A stretch of DNA of 64,000 bases from CBDFKQ01 sp965248855. Lineage in GTDB: Bacteria > Bacteroidota > Bacteroidia > Cytophagales > 172606-1. Position 1 is the stretch's first letter. Each line of letters opens with the position of its first letter. Made by a program: the position numbers and the translations under genes. The notes under the pieces were generated by a model. It had not been told where the DNA came from and did no database searches. It saw only the letters and a program-made list of their open reading frames with translations. The stretch covers positions 186,001 through 250,000 of the forward strand of contig CBDFKQ010000014.1 in the NCBI GenBank assembly GCA_965248855.1, in the 5' to 3' direction. Below are positions 42,424 through 50,240 of this stretch, in pieces.

Positions 42424-42696
42424 TTAATAACCTCTTTTTCTTTTATAAGGGTTTTTTTTATTCATTTTATTTTTAGGATTTCCCGGGCAATCACAATCTT
42501 TCTTTTTACCACTTTCCTTTTTTGCCTTTTTAAAGTAATCTTTCTGTTTTTCCTGTACTTCTTTATTTTTTTTTACTTTGGTAGAGGCCGAAGGCTCACC
42601 ATAAGCAGGATGATAAGCATCTTTAGGTTTATCTTGTGCAGAAACTGAAATTGAAAAAAAAGCAGCTAAAAAAAAACTTAAAAAGATATGTTTCAT
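42424..42696 (-). CDS. Small basic secreted protein with DCPG motif (first of a tandem pair)
   Basis: The 90-residue protein has a signal peptide (about 1-21, ending SVSAQ), a lysine-rich middle (KVKKNKEVQEKQKDYFKKAK) and the C-terminal motif at 67-85, DCDCPGNPKNKMNKKNPYK. It shares this motif with the gene downstream of it on the same strand. The two are about equally short and lie 23 nt apart. No known family comes to mind. Conservation of the short motif between otherwise different proteins suggests it is the functional part. Confidence 0.7.
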   Translation of the reverse strand: MKHIFLSFFLAAFFSISVSAQDKPKDAYHPAYGEPSASTKVKKNKEVQEKQKDYFKKAKKESGKKKDCDCPGNPKNKMNKKNPYKRKRGY

Positions 42697-42799
42697 TTTT
42701 TAAAACTTGATTCAACAATAAAAATCAAATGTAGGTATTTTTTCAAAAGATTACTTGCCATTGAAACGATCAAAAAAAATAGATATTACAATACTTTAA

Positions 42800-43070
42800 T
42801 AAAAGGAATTTATTAACTGATGTTACTCAAAAATTAGATCTTTGTATAAACCAAAGGTTTATACAAATTCTTGTTTAAATAAATTAGGTGCTTAATGTGT
42901 AGAAATTGTTTTTACTCCATTTTATCCGTGATTCAGACAAAAAATAAGAATCACAGATTAAGTAAGATTACAAGATTACACGGAAGTAGGAAAAAAGAAA
43001 ATTTGTAAAATCCCCGCCATCCATTTAAATCTGTGATTCAGACAAAAAATAAGATTCACAGATTAAGACG
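42800..43070 (-). repeat. Dispersed intergenic repeat, copy B (inverted relative to copy A)
   Basis: Reverse complement of 35325-35575 with scattered substitutions and small indels. The orientation of the neighbouring 30-bp repeat is inverted too, so the repeat unit probably covers about 350 bp including both. The pair flanks a 7.2-kb segment from mgtE to the small secreted proteins. Confidence 0.85.
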
Positions 43071-43134
43071 TATAGTTAAATTCAAATATATTATGAGTAA
43101 CATAACTTATTAAGATGCTTAGAATCTTTTTTTA

Positions 43135-43164
43135 ATATCGTTTTATCAATATTGATATTTTGAT
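43135..43164 (+). repeat. Dispersed 30-bp palindromic repeat
   Basis: Exact copy of the family unit (ATATCGTTTTATC, then AATATTGATATTTTGAT). Confidence 0.8.
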
Positions 43165-43190
43165 AATCGTAAAAAAAAATCTGACTCTGA

Positions 43191-43502
43191 TTAAACGCTT
43201 TCTTCTGCGTCTTCACCGTGTTCTACAATGTCGCCATCTTTAAAAAGAATGCCTTGCAGAATTTTTCGCCATTCAGGTTTTTTTCTTAACAAAAATTCTA
43301 AATCCATTCCAAAATGCTTAAATTCTTCCTTTTGAGCGTTTTTCATGATGGCCACTGCCATTTTATCTTTTTCAACAGAAATCCTTTGCTCATACCAATT
43401 AATGGCTTCAGCTTCTTCAGTCATGGAAACAATCATTCTTGCAAACGTTCTTACTTCTTGTGATAATTCATTTGGTGGTTCGTGATATTGGTCAAATGCC
43501 AT
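43191..43502 (-). CDS. Encapsulated-ferritin-like (EncFtn) protein
   Basis: The 103-residue protein matches the EncFtn pattern: YHEPPNELSQEVRTFARMIVSMTEEAEAINWYEQR, then KNAQKEEFKHFGMDLEFLLRKKPEW. With a constant offset of two from the Rhodospirillum protein (numbers from memory), Glu30, Trp36, Tyr37, Glu60 and His63 take the places of the ferroxidase-centre residues. EncFtn oxidises Fe(II) inside an encapsulin shell. No encapsulin gene is adjacent, and the C-terminal tail (DIVEHGEDAEESV) lacks the usual cargo-loading consensus. It may serve as free ferritin-like protein. A different rubrerythrin-like family is less likely. Confidence 0.75.
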   Translation of the reverse strand: MAFDQYHEPPNELSQEVRTFARMIVSMTEEAEAINWYEQRISVEKDKMAVAIMKNAQKEEFKHFGMDLEFLLRKKPEWRKILQGILFKDGDIVEHGEDAEESV

Positions 43503-43537
43503 TTTAATTTATGTTTAAAGTTAAATGAATTGAATTA

Positions 43538-45463
43538 TTATGCTCCCAATTTTTTTAAGCATTTTTCCAAATCTACACCTTTCCCCAATACATTTTTAAA
43601 TAAATCACCTTTTTTATCAAGTCGTTTAAAAATATTTTTAATGTCAAATTGTGAAGGGTGAAGACCTTTTTTTATTTCTTTCCACTCTAAAGGGGTTGAA
43701 ACTGTTGCTCCGGCTTTTGGTCTTAAACTATATGCTGATGCAATTGTTTGTCCTGTTCGGTTTTGTAAATAATCCAAATAAATTTGTTTGCGCCTGTCTT
43801 TTGTGCTTCTTTCCAAACTGGTTAAATCTGGTAAAATTTCATGAACCAATTCAACAATTATATTTGCAAAATTTTTACTTTGGTCGAAATCATATTTTGC
43901 TCCTAAAGGAATAAAAATGTGCATACCCGTAGCTCCACTTGTTTTTATATATGCATCGGCACCCGCTTTATCCAATATTTCTTTTACAACCAAAGCCACT
44001 TCTATTACCTCATCAAAAGTATTTTCTCCCGGGTCCAAATCTATCATGGTATAATCAGGAAATTCTAAATTTTGTATTCTTGAGTGCCAGGGATTTATTT
44101 CAATACACCCTAAATTATTTAAATACATTAGTGTTTCCTTATCCTGACAAATAAGATAATTAATATCTTTTTTATTTGATTCGGAAAAAACTTTTTGTGA
44201 TAATATCCATTCAGGCAAAGTATGGCCCATATCTTTCTGAAAAAAATTATCTCCGGTTATTCCGCTTGGATGTCGATTGAGGGATTCCGGTCTATCCTTC
44301 AGATAAGGTAAAATATACGGGGCAATTTGTTGATAGTAATCAATTACGTCTCCTTTTGTATAACCTTCATCCGGCCAGTAAATTTTATTTAAGTTGGTAA
44401 TTTTTAATTGGTGCCCTCCTGAATTTATTTCTAAATCTTTTTTTTCTTTTATATTTTCTGTTTTGGATGGACCGGCAACTTTCTCTGCTTTTCCTTCAGG
44501 GTCTTTTTCTTTTTTCATTTTCTTATTTTTTGTACCGACTTTATTTTCATCCTCTCTTATCACGTCTTTAGGATTTTTATCAATTCTCATTCGTGTAAAT
44601 ATAGGTTGGCGTAAATGCCCTTCACCTGTCCATTCCGCAAAACTAACTTCACAAACCAATTTTGGTTCTACCCATGTTACTTTTTCGTTTGTCTTTATTT
44701 TTACATCAAATGGAGATTGCTTTTGAATTAAAGGCACCAACTGATTTTTTACTTTTGTTAATAAAGCTACATTAAAACCTCCACCGGTATGACCAATATA
44801 AACTAATTTGTCTTTCTGATAAACCCCTAAAATAAGTGCGCCAAAATCTTTTCTTGAACCTCTGGGTTCAGTAAAACCGCAAATAATGGCTTCCTGACTT
44901 TTAAATAATTTTATTTTTAACCAGTTTGTCGAGCGCGAATTAGAATTATATGCACTGTCGGCTTTTTTGGCCATTATCCCTTCCAACTGATTTTGCTTTG
45001 CCAATTCAAAAAAATCTATGCCTTTTTCTTCAATATGATCGCTGTATTTAATATTTCCTTCTTTAGGCAATATTTCTTTCAGGTATTTCTTTCTTTCAAC
45101 AAGCGGTAAACTCCTGATATCCAAACCATCAATAAATAATAAATCAAAAACAAAATACGATAAATTTACATTTTCGGTTAATTCGTATTGTTGTAATAAT
45201 TGAAAATTAGAAATCCCGTCAGCATCTGTTACCACTACTTCACCGTCTAAAACTACATTATGTTCAATATTTTTTAGTGAGTCTACAATGGAAGGATATT
45301 TTTGATTGAATGAAATTAAATTTCTGGAATATAATAGCACTTTTCCTTTTTCAATTTCTGCAATGGCTCTGTAGCCATCCAACTTTACCTCAAATATCCA
45401 ATTTTTATCATCAAATGCCTCTTCCATTACTTTTGCAAGCATGGGTTTTACTTCATGAGGCAT
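43538..45463 (-). CDS. ligD: DNA ligase D, ligase and polymerase domains (separated from the PE domain by a frameshift)
   Basis: The 641-residue frame covers the ATP-dependent ligase (FEVKLDGYRAIAEIE, catalytic Lys27, DGEVVVTDADGISNF, GIMAKK, and the OB domain to about 310), a charged linker and the LigD polymerase/primase domain (LNKIYWPDEGYTKGDVIDYYQQ, and MIDLDPGENTFDEV with the DxD metal ligands). LigD joins broken DNA ends in Ku-dependent NHEJ. No ku gene is in the window. The ATG at 45463 lies inside the normal linker between the PE and LIG domains; the frame extends further upstream without a start, and the PE part follows in another frame. Confidence 0.92.
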   Translation of the reverse strand: MPHEVKPMLAKVMEEAFDDKNWIFEVKLDGYRAIAEIEKGKVLLYSRNLISFNQKYPSIVDSLKNIEHNVVLDGEVVVTDADGISNFQLLQQYELTENVNLSYFVFDLLFIDGLDIRSLPLVERKKYLKEILPKEGNIKYSDHIEEKGIDFFELAKQNQLEGIMAKKADSAYNSNSRSTNWLKIKLFKSQEAIICGFTEPRGSRKDFGALILGVYQKDKLVYIGHTGGGFNVALLTKVKNQLVPLIQKQSPFDVKIKTNEKVTWVEPKLVCEVSFAEWTGEGHLRQPIFTRMRIDKNPKDVIREDENKVGTKNKKMKKEKDPEGKAEKVAGPSKTENIKEKKDLEINSGGHQLKITNLNKIYWPDEGYTKGDVIDYYQQIAPYILPYLKDRPESLNRHPSGITGDNFFQKDMGHTLPEWILSQKVFSESNKKDINYLICQDKETLMYLNNLGCIEINPWHSRIQNLEFPDYTMIDLDPGENTFDEVIEVALVVKEILDKAGADAYIKTSGATGMHIFIPLGAKYDFDQSKNFANIIVELVHEILPDLTSLERSTKDRRKQIYLDYLQNRTGQTIASAYSLRPKAGATVSTPLEWKEIKKGLHPSQFDIKNIFKRLDKKGDLFKNVLGKGVDLEKCLKKLGA

Positions 45464-45477
45464 TAAATCATTGCCAT

Positions 45478-46098
45478 TCAGATGTGTTGAGACTTTTTTT
45501 TTGAATCGTTTATTTTTTCTTTAGATAATTTTGATTCTTTCTTAACTATTTTAGAATTTTTAGCAACATCATTCTCACTGCTGTACTCTTCCTGAATAGC
45601 ATATTCATCATTATGTTTAATGAGTAACCAGGCATTTTTTCCATCATTTTTTATTTTCACTAAAGCAAATTCACCTTTTAATTTTTTACCTTGTAATACA
45701 AATTTTAAACTTCCTTCTTCCAATAAATTCAGCATCAGCTTTTCACTTTCTTTCCTGTCATCAGTTGTTAAAGCATGGTAAGTTCCTTCATCCCAAATTT
45801 CAACAATACCGGCTCCATAATTTCCTTCCGGAATTACTCCTTCAAAAGTTCTGTAATTAAATGGATGGTCTTCTACCATCATGGCCAATCTTTTATCGTG
45901 CGGGTTTAATGAAGGGCCTTTAGGTACTGCCCAACTTTTTAAAACACCATCCATTTCCAAACGAAAATCGTAATGCAAACGAGATGCATCATGCCTTTGG
46001 ATAACGAATTTTAATCCGCCGGATTTTTTACTGTCTGCTTCAGCAGGTTCGGGAGTTGCATTAAAATTTCTTTTGGTTTTATATTTTTCTAACGACAT
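45478..46098 (-). CDS. ligD: DNA ligase D, 3'-phosphoesterase domain (N-terminal part, frameshifted from the ligase)
   Basis: The 206-residue frame contains the LigD PE signatures FVIQRHDASRLHYDFRLE, SWAVPKGPSLNP, DHPFNYRTFEGVIPEGNYGAG and WLLIKHND. It ends SKKKSQHI because of an A9 run at 45502-45494 (minus strand). One more A would fuse it in frame through STHLNGNDL to MPHEVKPMLA of the ligase part, giving the single PE-LIG-POL protein usual in Bacteroidota. Either the gene is broken, the assembly has lost one A, or the A9 run causes transcriptional slippage that yields both products. The PE domain trims 3' phosphates and ribonucleotides at breaks. Confidence 0.9.
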   Translation of the reverse strand: MSLEKYKTKRNFNATPEPAEADSKKSGGLKFVIQRHDASRLHYDFRLEMDGVLKSWAVPKGPSLNPHDKRLAMMVEDHPFNYRTFEGVIPEGNYGAGIVEIWDEGTYHALTTDDRKESEKLMLNLLEEGSLKFVLQGKKLKGEFALVKIKNDGKNAWLLIKHNDEYAIQEEYSSENDVAKNSKIVKKESKLSKEKINDSKKKSQHI

Positions 46099-46356
46099 AT
46101 TTTTAGAGCGTTGAGTAGTTAGTAATAAGTATAAATAATATTTTATTGATAAAACGATATTGATATTTTCATAAAAAAATTATTCTTCGTTGCTTATCAG
46201 GATGTTTAAGCGAATATTATTTTATATAAAAAGAATGCCGGAGTGCCTTTCAATTAATAAATTATTGAAACCATAAAAATAATGTACTACACCTAAGATT
46301 TTTTAATACACAAAATCTTATACAATTAATTAAAAGTTCTATAACAATAAGCTTCA

Positions 46357-46392
46357 TCTGTAAATTAATTTTGTAAGGAATTAATTTACAGA
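46357..46392 (+). promoter_or_regulatory. Inverted repeat over the copA promoter (operator-like)
   Basis: A 14-bp perfect inverted repeat (TCTGTAAATTAATT at 46357-46370 and its complement at 46379-46392) surrounds an 8-nt centre. The left arm and centre contain TAATTTTG (46366-46373), a match to the -7 box. The copA ATG is at 46395. This placement suits a repressor or copper-sensing regulator site. No good TTG element at -33 is seen. Confidence 0.6.
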
Positions 46393-46394
46393 CT

Positions 46395-48620
46395 ATGGAA
46401 ACCGATCTATCAAGTAAAAAACAGACCTTCCCTGTATTAGGGATGAGTTGTGCCTCATGTGCCACAAGTGTTGAATCTATTATTGCATCACAGGATGGAG
46501 TATATAAAGCCTTCGTTAATTATGCATCTCAACAGGTAAATGTTGAATATAATCCTAAAATTATCAACGCTGCTCTAATTCAAAAATCAGTTCAATCTAT
46601 TGGTTATGATTTAGTAGTAGAAGAAGAAAACGCACAGGAAATTCAGTCAGAAGTTCAGGAAATCAATTATCAAAAACTTAAAAAACAAACTGTAACGGCA
46701 GGGGTATTGGCTATGCCCGTTTTTTTAATCGGGATGTTTTTTATGAATTTACCTTATGCCAATTGGATAATGATGGTGCTGACAACCCCTGTTGTTTTTT
46801 GGCTTGGAAGAAATTTTTTTATCAATGCATATAAACAAGCACGCTTTGGTAAAGCAAATATGGATACTCTTGTGGCTTTAAGCACCGGTATAGCATATTT
46901 ATTTAGTTTATTTAATACTCTGAATCCTAATTTTTGGCATTCAAGAGGGGTACATCCTCATGTTTATTATGAATCTGCAGCTGTGGTCATTTTTTTTATT
47001 ATGCTGGGTAAATTATTAGAAGAAAAAGCTAAAACAAATACGTCATCGGCAATTAAAAAACTTTTCAGTTTACAATCTAAAACAGTTTGGATTAGTAAGA
47101 ATGGAATGGAAGAAGAAATTCCTATTGCCGATGTAAAAATTAATGATGTTTTGTTGGTGAAACCCGGTCAAAAAATACCGGTAGACGGTAAATTAATTTC
47201 CGGTAATTCTTTTGTAGATGAAAGTATGATTTCGGGAGAACCACTTCCGGTAGAAAAGGTAAGTGGTGATAAAGTTTTTGCCGGAACAGTTAATCAAAAA
47301 GGAAGTTTTTATTTCACTGCCGAAAAGGTTGCCGGTTATACCTTACTGGCTCAAATAATTCAAATGGTTCAGCAAGCACAAGGCAGTAAAGCTCCTGTTC
47401 AAAAACTGGTCGATAAAATTGCAGGAATTTTTGTTCCGATTGTAATTTTTATTTCGATTTTAACTTTTATGATATGGATTATTTTTGGAAATGAAAATGC
47501 ATTGACTCACGCTCTTTTAGCATTGGTAACTGTATTGGTAATTGCATGCCCTTGTGCGTTGGGTTTAGCCACTCCAACTGCCTTAATGGTTAGTGTGGGC
47601 AAGGGCGCAGAAAGTGGTATATTAATTAAAGATGCGGAAAGTTTAGAAATCGCTCAAAATATTAATGCTGTTGTTTTAGACAAAACCGGAACAGTTACCG
47701 AAGGGAGGCCTGTAGTTACAGACATAGTTTGGAATGAAAATAAAGTATCGAAGGAATTAGAAAGTATTTTATTTTCTTTGGAAACACTTTCGGAACACCC
47801 ATTGGCAGAAGCAGCAGTTAAAAAATTGAAACGAGAAAATGACATTGCACTCAAATTGGAACAGTTTGAAAGTATAACAAGCCGTGGTGCGCAGGCTAGA
47901 TTTAATAATAAAATTTATCGCATAGGTAATCAGGCCTTCATGTCAGAAAATAATATTAATATCTCTAAAGAAATAAATTTAAATGTGGAAAAATTTTATG
48001 CGGAAGCGAAAACTGTAATTTTTTTCAGTGAAAACTTAGAAACAAAAGCGATTTTAGCAATTTCCGATCCAATAAAACAAACATCCCAAGAAGCAATACA
48101 AAAACTGCAAAGGCAAAATATTGAAGTTTATATGCTTACCGGTGATAATGAGCAAAATGCCAAAAAAATATCAGAACAAACAGGTATAAAACATTTTAAA
48201 GCAAACGTTTTACCTTCCGATAAAGCTCTTTTTATAAAAGATTTACAAAATAAAGGTAAAATTGTTGCAATGGTAGGCGATGGTATAAATGATTCGCAAG
48301 CTTTGGCTCAGGCAGACGTAAGTATTGCAATGGGCAGAGGATCGGATATTGCAATGGATGTAGCTAAAATTACATTAATCTCATCCGATTTATTAAATAT
48401 CTCAAAAGCAATTAAACTTTCAAAAATGACTGTTGCTACAATAAAACAAAATTTATTTTGGGCATTTATATATAATATAATCGGCATACCTCTGGCAGCG
48501 GGAGTTTTATATCCTTTCAACGGTTTTTTACTTAACCCAATGATTGCAGGAGCTGCGATGGCATTAAGTTCTGTATCGGTTGTAGCGAACAGTTTAAGAT
48601 TAAAAACGATAAAATTATAA
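46395..48620 (+). CDS. copA: Copper-translocating P1B-type ATPase CopA
   Basis: The 741-residue protein has one N-terminal metal-binding HMA domain (GMSCASCATSV, CxxC), eight predicted transmembrane segments, the intramembrane CPC motif (IACPCALGLATPTA, near 386), the phosphorylation site DKTGTVTEG near 429, and the nucleotide-binding HP motif region (SEHPLAEAAVKKL). The GDGINDSQALAQADVSIAMG hinge is intact. It exports copper(I) from the cytoplasm at the expense of ATP. A CopZ-like chaperone gene follows at 49 nt, and an operator-like repeat overlaps the promoter, so expression is likely copper-controlled. Confidence 0.96.
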   Translation: METDLSSKKQTFPVLGMSCASCATSVESIIASQDGVYKAFVNYASQQVNVEYNPKIINAALIQKSVQSIGYDLVVEEENAQEIQSEVQEINYQKLKKQTVTAGVLAMPVFLIGMFFMNLPYANWIMMVLTTPVVFWLGRNFFINAYKQARFGKANMDTLVALSTGIAYLFSLFNTLNPNFWHSRGVHPHVYYESAAVVIFFIMLGKLLEEKAKTNTSSAIKKLFSLQSKTVWISKNGMEEEIPIADVKINDVLLVKPGQKIPVDGKLISGNSFVDESMISGEPLPVEKVSGDKVFAGTVNQKGSFYFTAEKVAGYTLLAQIIQMVQQAQGSKAPVQKLVDKIAGIFVPIVIFISILTFMIWIIFGNENALTHALLALVTVLVIACPCALGLATPTALMVSVGKGAESGILIKDAESLEIAQNINAVVLDKTGTVTEGRPVVTDIVWNENKVSKELESILFSLETLSEHPLAEAAVKKLKRENDIALKLEQFESITSRGAQARFNNKIYRIGNQAFMSENNINISKEINLNVEKFYAEAKTVIFFSENLETKAILAISDPIKQTSQEAIQKLQRQNIEVYMLTGDNEQNAKKISEQTGIKHFKANVLPSDKALFIKDLQNKGKIVAMVGDGINDSQALAQADVSIAMGRGSDIAMDVAKITLISSDLLNISKAIKLSKMTVATIKQNLFWAFIYNIIGIPLAAGVLYPFNGFLLNPMIAGAAMALSSVSVVANSLRLKTIKL

Positions 48621-48668
48621 ATATCGATTTGAAACTATTTATTAATTCTAAATTAAATAATCAACAAA

Positions 48669-48878
48669 ATGAAAACTTTAAAATTTAAAACGAATATTAA
48701 ATGTGCCGGTTGCATTGCTACAGTCACCCCTTATATAAATTCTATTAAAGAAATAGAAACATGGGAAGTAAATATTGCCGACCCGAATAAAATTTTATCT
48801 GTTCAAACAGAAAAAGTAAATGCTGAGGAAATAATAAAAATAATTGATAAGGCCGGCTTTAAAGCCGAAGTAGCTTGA
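48669..48878 (+). CDS. Heavy-metal-associated (HMA) domain copper chaperone, CopZ-like
   Basis: A 69-residue ferredoxin-like protein with the metal motif as KCAGCIATV (CxxC near 12-15) and the typical pattern of two helices and four strands. It lacks the leading Met of MxCxxC (here IKCAGC), a small deviation. It most likely binds copper(I) in the cytoplasm and hands it to CopA, encoded 49 nt upstream in the same operon. Mercury chaperone function is possible but less likely given the neighbour. Confidence 0.85.
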   Translation: MKTLKFKTNIKCAGCIATVTPYINSIKEIETWEVNIADPNKILSVQTEKVNAEEIIKIIDKAGFKAEVA

Positions 48879-48940
48879 TACACTTTTGGAACAGCTATCC
48901 ATATATCATAATTTAATATTTAAAAAGGAATGATAAAAAA

Positions 48941-50017
48941 TCATTTAACATATTTCTTTTTAAAGATATTATCCCATTCGGTTAAGGATGGTTTAGGATT
49001 AAGATTTATATCAACCAGACCTGTATGAATGAATAAATTTATAATTGGAGGAATATCCGGTGGTAAAGCGCTTGCATCAATATCAGTAAAAATGAGTTGA
49101 AAAAAAGCAATGCCTTTAGCATTATCTAAAAGTTGGCCTTGCTTAATAATATAATCCTGCTGTTTTTGAAGGCTTTCGTTATAAGTACCTACTTTTTCCG
49201 ACGACCATCCGCCTTCAGAAACGAAAACGGGAATAGACCTTCCCTCGGTAATTTTTGAATAATAATTGATTGGAATATCCTGTGGATTTTCAAATACAAA
49301 ATATGGGTAAGAAGATAAACCAAGTTCTTGAATAAACGGAAAATCTGCAAAATCTTTATCTACTCCTATATAAGGTACGTTTTGAGATTTGCCCCAGGCC
49401 CAATCCACTTGGATACTGATACTTAATTTTACGTTTTTATCGTAAGCACGAATATCTTCTGCAGCAGCATTGGCTACTTTTTTTATTCCTTGATAAATAG
49501 AATCAGGTGATGCACTCCTTATTAAATTTGTTTCCAAAGCCAAACCAAAATGCTCCGGTTTTAAAATACTATCAGTAACAAATACAAATCCTCTGTAAAT
49601 TTTTTGTACTTCGCTTTGTGAAATACTTTTACCTTTTGATACCAATGCCTGTGCATCCGTAGCTCTGTTAAGTCCGTTTGCAGGGTCGATATACACCCAA
49701 AGTTCCAAACCTTTGGATCGATAAACATCAACCAAGCCTTTAAAATTATTATTAACATAATGCTCGGCTGTTTCTCCATTATAAATCGCATTCCAAGGAA
49801 GGTCAATACTAATTATAGCAGCATCTGCCCTTTGCGTCCATAAATTAAGAGATTGGGTATATAAAGCAATATCAAGCTTAGGAGCAGAGTTTTGAAAACC
49901 CATTTTATAAGTTCGGGTAGATGGTGCATTAGATGTTTCATCTTTATCACATCCGAAAAATGAAATTATCACAAACAAAGTTGTAATAATTAATAACCCA
50001 AAGTGAAATAACCGCAT
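48941..50017 (-). CDS. Lipoprotein with TIM-barrel glycosidase-like fold
   Basis: A lipoprotein signal ends FFGC (Cys23). The mature 335 residues show a beta/alpha barrel rhythm: AIISIDLPWNAIY, LELWVYIDPANG, HFGLALETNLIR and IPVFVSEGGWSS. The glutamates in ALETN and VSEGGW sit where clan GH-A enzymes keep their acid/base and nucleophile, with some resemblance to galactanase-like (GH53) proteins. It would be surface or periplasm anchored. The substrate is unknown, and no SusD pair is next to it. It diverges from copA-copZ and precedes the YVTN/TonB surface gene group on the same strand, with an intergenic palindrome between. Confidence 0.6.
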   Translation of the reverse strand: MRLFHFGLLIITTLFVIISFFGCDKDETSNAPSTRTYKMGFQNSAPKLDIALYTQSLNLWTQRADAAIISIDLPWNAIYNGETAEHYVNNNFKGLVDVYRSKGLELWVYIDPANGLNRATDAQALVSKGKSISQSEVQKIYRGFVFVTDSILKPEHFGLALETNLIRSASPDSIYQGIKKVANAAAEDIRAYDKNVKLSISIQVDWAWGKSQNVPYIGVDKDFADFPFIQELGLSSYPYFVFENPQDIPINYYSKITEGRSIPVFVSEGGWSSEKVGTYNESLQKQQDYIIKQGQLLDNAKGIAFFQLIFTDIDASALPPDIPPIINLFIHTGLVDINLNPKPSLTEWDNIFKKKYVK

Positions 50018-50093
50018 ATTTAAATGAATTTAAATTTTACACTTCCAATTAAATAAATTCTATTCGTTATTAAAATGTAATTACAAAAATTAA

Positions 50094-50129
50094 ATATCAA
50101 TTTATCGATATTGATAAATTGATATTTAT
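50094..50129. repeat. Near-perfect 36-bp palindrome, related to the dispersed repeats
   Basis: AAATATCAATTTATCGAT then ATTGATAAATTGATATTT is self-complementary but for the central bases. It shares the ATCRATATTGAT core with the 30-bp repeat family. It lies between two minus-strand genes. Confidence 0.65.
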
Positions 50130-50178
50130 TGCTTAATGAATATTATTAGGATTGATTTAAATATCTTTTCTCCGGGTA

Positions 50179-50216
50179 ATAAAGAAAGGTGACAATTATT
50201 TGCCACCTTTCTTTAT
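50179..50216 (-). terminator. Terminator after the YVTN propeller gene
   Basis: ATAAAGAAAGGTG (50179-50191) pairs with CACCTTTCTTTAT (50204-50216) around 12 nt, about 25 nt past the stop of the gene at 50241-51275. Confidence 0.75.
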
Positions 50217-50240
50217 TATACTGCTTGATTTTTATAGAGT

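Larger units (their letters stand above)
42697..43190. other. Intergenic region carrying the second long dispersed repeat
   Basis: Holds repeat copy B (42800-43070) and a 30-bp palindromic repeat (43135-43164). The first 100 bp form the leader of the minus-strand small secreted proteins. No gene is seen. Confidence 0.75.
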
